NCBI RefSeq assembly: GCF_002934065.1
Contig: NZ_CP018049.1
Coordinates: 1,858,501-1,922,500 of the forward strand
Direction of reading: 5' to 3'
DNA: 64,000 bases
Origin: Pseudomonas orientalis
GTDB lineage: Bacteria > Pseudomonadota > Gammaproteobacteria > Pseudomonadales > Pseudomonadaceae
The position numbers and the translations under genes were made by a program. The notes below the pieces were generated by a model. The model saw nothing but the letters and a program-made list of their open reading frames with translations. It was not told the DNA's origin and did not search any database. How positions within the stretch are numbered: the first letter of the stretch is position 1; every line of letters begins with the position of its first letter. Of this stretch, positions 59,820-64,000 are shown in pieces.

Positions 59820-60054
59820 GACTTAATCCCTAAGAGGAAAGGTGCTGAATGAAATTCGCAGGCTATGACCACCGCGTTGCCACCGAAGTGCCAGCCTTCG
59901 GCACGAAAAGTCGGAAAAAAACGTCGGAATCGGAGTAATAGCTGGCAGACGATACACTTTGCCACGCATTGATGAACAGATATCTGCGCAGACACCTTGC
60001 TAACGGCCGCCGGGGGATTAAGCTGAGCGCCGTTTTTGCCTATCGGAGTGCCCT

Positions 60055-60423
60055 ATGTCCCGTCGTTTGCCATTGATCCTGCTGCTTATCGCCCTGCCAT
60101 TATGGTTGGCGGCCAGTTATGCCGCGCGGTATGGCTTTATGGAGGATGGGCAGTGGGTCGGCATTTGTGCTGATGAAGCCAGCCGCTGGGAATGCCAGGT
60201 GCGTTCGAACCTTGGGTTGATGATTCATTTCAAGGTGTTGGGGTGGGCGGCGTTGATTGCGTCGGTGCTAGGGTTTTGCGTGCCGGGCCGTGCGGGGTGG
60301 GGCTTGGCGGTGTTGGGGGTGGTGTTCGGGTTGCCGGCGTTGGCGCTGTATAACACCACGTTTGCGGTGTTTGCGGTGGTGATTGCGGGGTTGCGGTTGG
60401 TCAGGAAGCCTTGCGTCGTCTGA
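60055..60423 (+). CDS. Small hypothetical membrane protein
   Basis: A 122-residue protein with three hydrophobic segments (about 5-24, 58-75, 82-112) and a cysteine-bearing loop (WVGICADEASRWECQV). No family recognised. It is followed by a REPIN. Confidence 0.6.
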   Translation: MSRRLPLILLLIALPLWLAASYAARYGFMEDGQWVGICADEASRWECQVRSNLGLMIHFKVLGWAALIASVLGFCVPGRAGWGLAVLGVVFGLPALALYNTTFAVFAVVIAGLRLVRKPCVV

Positions 60424-60430
60424 CAGGGCC

Positions 60431-60498
60431 AATCGGGGGCAAGCCCCCTCCCACAGGGGAACGCATTCCAAATGTGGGAGGGGGCTTGCCCCCGATGG
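60431..60498. repeat. REPIN with short loop
   Basis: Two opposed REP cores (ATCGGGGGCAAGCCCCCTCC, GTGGGAGGGGGCTTGCCCCC) about 20 bases apart. Confidence 0.9.
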
Positions 60499-60503
60499 GG
60501 GTG

Positions 60504-62090
60504 TTAAGCCTTGCGCACCCGCAAGCAACGCCACAAAGCCACAACCATAAGCAGGCTGACCACCGCCCAACCCCAGGCCTGCTGATTCAGCACACCTTCA
60601 CGGTACAATTGCGGCGCAATGCCGGCACCGATGATAAAGGTCAGCAGCGCCATCTCCCGACGCGGCCCGCTCACCGGGCGCACCAGGTACACCAGGGCCG
60701 GCAGCACCAGCGCCGCGCTTGGAAAGCTGCGATAACGTGGGTCAAACACCAGCGCCAGCATCATCACAGCGCCAGCAAACCCGGCGATTGCCACCCACCA
60801 CCCGGCGCGCTGTTCCAGCCAGTTGAACGCTCGCTCACGCCACCCATCACGCACGCCGAGCGCCAGGGCGGCGTGGGCCAGTACCAGCAGGTTCAATATC
60901 ACCAGCAAGCCGGCCCATACCCATTCATCAGCAAAGCGCGCGGTAACGCGGGTCAGTTCAGCCCAGGTGCCGACGGAACATGCGGCGACCGCCCCCAGTA
61001 AAGGCAGGGCAATGGCCGCACGAACTGTCCGCACCCGCCCGCCGAGCACCAATGTCCCCAACAGAATCATCCCGCCGACGCCCAGCCATAGCGGCCAGTA
61101 CGGCACATTGGTCACCGGCCCTGCGAGGATGCCCTTGTCCTGACGGTCTGCATCGAACAGCCCCCAATAACCGCCCACGGCCCCTTCACTGGCGCGTTTC
61201 CACGGCTGGTCAAAGGCTTCAATCAGGTTGTAGCGCCAGCCATTGGCTTCGGCCATGGCGACAAAGCCGCGCATGAACCTGGCTTCATTGACCCGGCTCG
61301 GCACGGCGGTTTCGCGCTGGCGTCCTTCACTGGGCCAGCCGGTTTCGCCGATCAGAATGTCCTTGGGCGCAAACTTATGGCCGAAGGTCTGGCGTACATC
61401 GCCTACGTGCTTGAGCGCCTGGTCGATGCCGGATGGCTCATCTTCCCAGTACGGCAGCAGGTGGATGGTCAGGAAGTCCACCGCCGGGGCGATTTCCGGG
61501 TGCTGCAGCCAGAATTCCCACACATCGGCGTAGGTGACCGGTTGCTTGATCTGGCGCTTGACGGTCTGGATCAGCGTCACCAGCTGTTTAGCGGTGACCT
61601 CTTTGCGCAACAGCGCTTCGTTGCCGACGATAACCGAGGTCACCACGTCCGGGTTGGCATTGGCGGCCGTGATCAACTCGTCGATTTCCTTTTGAGTCGC
61701 CACCGGGTCGCTGCTTACCCAGGCCCCGGCCATCACCTTCAGGCCATGCTTGCGCGCCATCTGCGGCAACGCTTCGAGGCCGGTCATGGAGTACGTGCGA
61801 ATGCATTCAAAGCGTGTGGCCAGCAGGGCCAGGTCGGCGTCCATGCGTTCGGGACGCAGCTGGAAGGGCTGGTCGAACGGCGATTGGTCCTTGTCGAACG
61901 GCGTATAGGACGCACATTGCAGCTTGTGGCTGGCGCTCGCTACATCCGGCAGCACCAGCGGCCGGCCGAGGCCATACCAGTAGCCGACAAGGGCGAGCAC
62001 ACCCAGGATCAAAGCAAGAAAATAGGGCAGGGCGGGGAAGCGGGCAGTCGCGGGCATGGTCGGCTTATCTGGGAGAGCAAAGGCGCGCAT
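60504..62090 (-). CDS. GH17 beta-1,3-glucan hydrolase/glucosyltransferase-like membrane protein
   Basis: A 528-residue protein: N-terminal TM (about 20-40), a GH17 catalytic domain (about 60-330) with acid glutamate in VGNEALLR and nucleophile glutamate in LIGETGWPSEG, and a C-terminal block of about seven membrane helices (about 345-525). It probably remodels periplasmic beta-glucan, as in NdvB/OpgH-linked systems. The ATG at 62090 was chosen; an in-frame ATG at 62057 is an alternative. Confidence 0.8.
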   Translation of the reverse strand: MRAFALPDKPTMPATARFPALPYFLALILGVLALVGYWYGLGRPLVLPDVASASHKLQCASYTPFDKDQSPFDQPFQLRPERMDADLALLATRFECIRTYSMTGLEALPQMARKHGLKVMAGAWVSSDPVATQKEIDELITAANANPDVVTSVIVGNEALLRKEVTAKQLVTLIQTVKRQIKQPVTYADVWEFWLQHPEIAPAVDFLTIHLLPYWEDEPSGIDQALKHVGDVRQTFGHKFAPKDILIGETGWPSEGRQRETAVPSRVNEARFMRGFVAMAEANGWRYNLIEAFDQPWKRASEGAVGGYWGLFDADRQDKGILAGPVTNVPYWPLWLGVGGMILLGTLVLGGRVRTVRAAIALPLLGAVAACSVGTWAELTRVTARFADEWVWAGLLVILNLLVLAHAALALGVRDGWRERAFNWLEQRAGWWVAIAGFAGAVMMLALVFDPRYRSFPSAALVLPALVYLVRPVSGPRREMALLTFIIGAGIAPQLYREGVLNQQAWGWAVVSLLMVVALWRCLRVRKA

Positions 62091-62389
62091 CTTACCCGGA
62101 TTTGGCGCGCGCCAGTGCGGCTGCATAATTTTGACATGCAAACTTCGGGCGTGATTCTGACGATAACTCCTACAAAACGTCCTGCTGGCGATGTGATGTC
62201 GTTTCCTGCTCAACCAAGGTCGCTGACAGAGCAGGGTAAAGGCCTCGGCAGGTTGATGATAAAACTGTCAGTACTCCACTGATGCCTCAGCGACCGGATC
62301 GATGCGCGTGAAGGGGGCGCGGTGCACCGTATAACAACAGGTTGACGTCGCTCGGCATTCGTCGGGCGCAGCACTTTCGGGGAAGTAAT

Positions 62390-63241
62390 ATGAAGATGCG
62401 ACGACTCTTGGGCGCAGCTGCCACGCTGGTAGTTGCGATGGGCTCCACACTGGCCAGTGCCGACAGCAAAACCCTGAGCATCGGCTATGTGGATGGCTGG
62501 TCCGACAGCGTGGCCACCACCCATGTGGCGGCTGAAGTGATCAAGCAAAAGCTCGGCTATGACGTGAAGCTGCAAGCGGTCGCCACCGGGATCATGTGGC
62601 AGGGTGTGGCCACCGGTAAGCTCGATGCCATGCTGTCCGCCTGGCTGCCGGTGACCCACGGCGAATACTGGACCAAGAACAAGGACAAGGTGGTCGACTA
62701 CGGCCCCAACTTCAAGGATGCGAAAATTGGCTTGATCGTGCCGGAGTACGTCAAGGCCAAGTCCATCGAAGACCTCAAGACCGACACCACCTTCAAAAAC
62801 AAAATCGTCGGCATCGACGCCGGTTCAGGCGTGATGCTCAAGACCGACGAGGCCATCAAGCAATACGGGCTCGACTACAAACTGCAAGCCAGCTCGGGCG
62901 CCGCAATGATCGCCGAACTGACCCGCGCCGAAGACAAGCAGGATTCCATCGCGGTCACCGGTTGGGTGCCGCACTGGATGTTCGCCAAGTGGAAACTGCG
63001 TTTCCTGGAAGACCCGAAAGGCGTTTATGGTGCTGCTGAAACCGTCAACAGCATCGGCAGCAAGGGCCTGGAGGCGAAAGCGCCGGAAGTGGCGGCGTTC
63101 CTGAAGAAATTCCAGTGGGCCTCCAAGGATGAAATCGGTGAAGTCATGCTGGCCATTCAAGAGGGCGCCAAGCCCGATGCCGCGGCCAAGGATTGGGTCG
63201 CCAAGCACCCTGAGCGCGTCGCCGAGTGGACCGCTAAATAA
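62390..63241 (+). CDS. Glycine betaine ABC substrate-binding protein
   Basis: A 283-residue OpuAC-type binding protein: signal peptide (about 1-24), SIGYVDGWSDSVATTHVAAEV, and Trp-rich WPHWMFAKWKL-type cage regions (GWVPHWMFAKW). From memory, betX-DUF485-actP is the order in P. aeruginosa (PA3236-PA3234). No permease or ATPase gene is adjacent. RBS GGGGAAG precedes the ATG at 62390. Confidence 0.85.
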   Translation: MKMRRLLGAAATLVVAMGSTLASADSKTLSIGYVDGWSDSVATTHVAAEVIKQKLGYDVKLQAVATGIMWQGVATGKLDAMLSAWLPVTHGEYWTKNKDKVVDYGPNFKDAKIGLIVPEYVKAKSIEDLKTDTTFKNKIVGIDAGSGVMLKTDEAIKQYGLDYKLQASSGAAMIAELTRAEDKQDSIAVTGWVPHWMFAKWKLRFLEDPKGVYGAAETVNSIGSKGLEAKAPEVAAFLKKFQWASKDEIGEVMLAIQEGAKPDAAAKDWVAKHPERVAEWTAK

Positions 63242-63258
63242 AAGCCACTGATGTACCT

Positions 63259-63345
63259 GTGGGAGGGGGCTTGCCCCCGATTGCGACAGTTCAGTCAGCG
63301 CAGTGTTGACTGACCTACCGCATCGGGGGCAAGCCCCCTCCCACA
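63259..63345. repeat. REPIN
   Basis: GTGGGAGGGGGCTTGCCCCC and its reverse complement, loop of about 42 bases with GTCAGTCA-like repeats. Confidence 0.9.
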
Positions 63346-63494
63346 TTGATTTCATTCGTCCTCAAATTTTTCTGTGCTCCAGCAAACCCTCGCTACACTC
63401 GATCTACTACTAAGGTCGTCTGGAACCCTTTCCACAGCCGCATACAGTGGATACGTTCCAATAATAAAAAAGCTGTGCTGCGAGGATAAAAACA

Positions 63495-63806
63495 ATGAAC
63501 GACAGCATTTACCTCTCGATTCAAAACAGCCCGCGTTTCAAGGAGCTGGTCAGGAAAAGGGAAAGATTCGCCTGGATTCTCTCGGCGATCATGCTAGGGC
63601 TTTACTCCGGATTCATCCTGTTGATCGCCTACGGGCCGCAAGTGCTGGGGGCCAAGCTCAGCCCTGGTTCATCCATCACCTGGGGCATCCCCATTGGGGT
63701 CGGGCTGATTGTCTCGGCCTTCATCCTCACCGGCATCTATGTACGACGCGCCAACGGCGAATTCGACGACCTGAACAATGCGATTCTCAAGGAGGCTGCG
63801 CAATGA
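63495..63806 (+). CDS. DUF485 membrane protein (YjcH-like)
   Basis: A 103-residue protein with two membrane helices (about 25-48 and 60-80) and the DUF485 pattern [16 protein letters not shown]. It precedes and overlaps actP by four bases (ATGA), as yjcH does in E. coli acs-yjcH-actP. Confidence 0.92.
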   Translation: MNDSIYLSIQNSPRFKELVRKRERFAWILSAIMLGLYSGFILLIAYGPQVLGAKLSPGSSITWGIPIGVGLIVSAFILTGIYVRRANGEFDDLNNAILKEAAQ

Positions 63807-64000
63807 TCCGTCGTCTATTGGCTGTATTCGCCGCTTCAGTCTTTGCGCCCGCCGTTTGGGCGGCCGATGCATTGACCGGTGAAGTGCACAAGCAACCGCT
63901 GAATATTGCAGCGATCCTGATGTTCGTGGCCTTTGTCGGCGCGACGTTGTGCATCACCTACTGGGCCTCCAAGCGCAACAACTCGGCGGCCGACTACTAT
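63803..64000 (+). CDS. actP: Cation/acetate symporter ActP (start only)
   Basis: The first 66 codons: signal-like [54 protein letters not shown], the start of the sodium:solute symporter. It continues past the window end. It overlaps DUF485. Confidence 0.9.
   Translation, partial: MIRRLLAVFAASVFAPAVWAADALTGEVHKQPLNIAAILMFVAFVGATLCITYWASKRNNSAADYY

Overview
The window is a chromosomal segment of a Pseudomonas, most likely of the P. fluorescens group. The evidence is dense, GC-rich coding, many intergenic palindromes of the GTGGGAGGGGGCTTGCCCCC type (REP/REPIN sequences typical of that group), two further REP-like families, and gene neighbourhoods that, from memory, match Pseudomonas order (gpx-msrB-aminotransferase-htpX-tpm; dGTPase-RocS2/RocA2-like; ccmABCDEFGHI; gcl-hyi-glxR-ttuD-pyk; betX-DUF485-actP). 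No rRNA, tRNA, CRISPR array, prophage or complete insertion sequence was seen.

Layout. 1-7.8 kb: a LysR regulator (cut by the window edge) divergent from a DUF1127 gene, a YcaQ-like DNA glycosylase, class II DAHP synthase, a spermidine-synthase-like protein, a crotonase and a DEAD-box helicase with a long leader. 8.0-9.2 kb: an AT-richer island gene resembling eukaryotic scavenger decapping enzyme DcpS. 9.4-18.6 kb: redox and stress genes (extradiol dioxygenase, tpm, htpX, alanine aminotransferase, msrB, glutathione peroxidase, free-methionine-sulfoxide reductase) around a SagS-like hybrid kinase. 18.7-25.2 kb: a RocS2/RocA2-like phosphorelay with a stand-alone receiver, then a dGTPase. 25.3-32.4 kb: envelope proteins YqjE/DUF883, ammonium transporter, glutaredoxin-like protein, pseudouridine synthase, and molybdenum cofactor genes mobA, moaB and moeA. 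32.6-42 kb: an FlhB-like protein and FliK, divergent from the full cytochrome c maturation operon. 42-48.6 kb: a DUF6124 gene with a structured, C4-like RNA leader, phnN, a HicAB toxin-antitoxin pair with its own palindromic operator, an MFS exporter, a sulfate-binding protein, a K+ channel-like protein with a zinc ribbon, and a urea transporter. 48.7-55.9 kb: the glyoxylate/glycerate operon. It runs from glyoxylate carboligase through hydroxypyruvate isomerase, tartronate semialdehyde reductase and glycerate kinase to pyruvate kinase, so glyoxylate can be carried to pyruvate. Twin TTGTATACAA palindromes sit in front of it. 56-64 kb: a RutR-like TetR regulator, DUF808 protein, MlaA with a hydrolase partner, a GH17 enzyme, and a betaine-binding protein followed by DUF485 and the start of an acetate permease.

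Points most worth a second look are the DcpS-like gene with effector-like N-terminus, the C4-like leader RNA before the DUF6124 gene, a three-way-junction repeat at 4.5-4.8 kb, a 156-bp element with terminal inverted repeats built around a REP pair, and two almost identical REPINs in inverted orientation around glxR.
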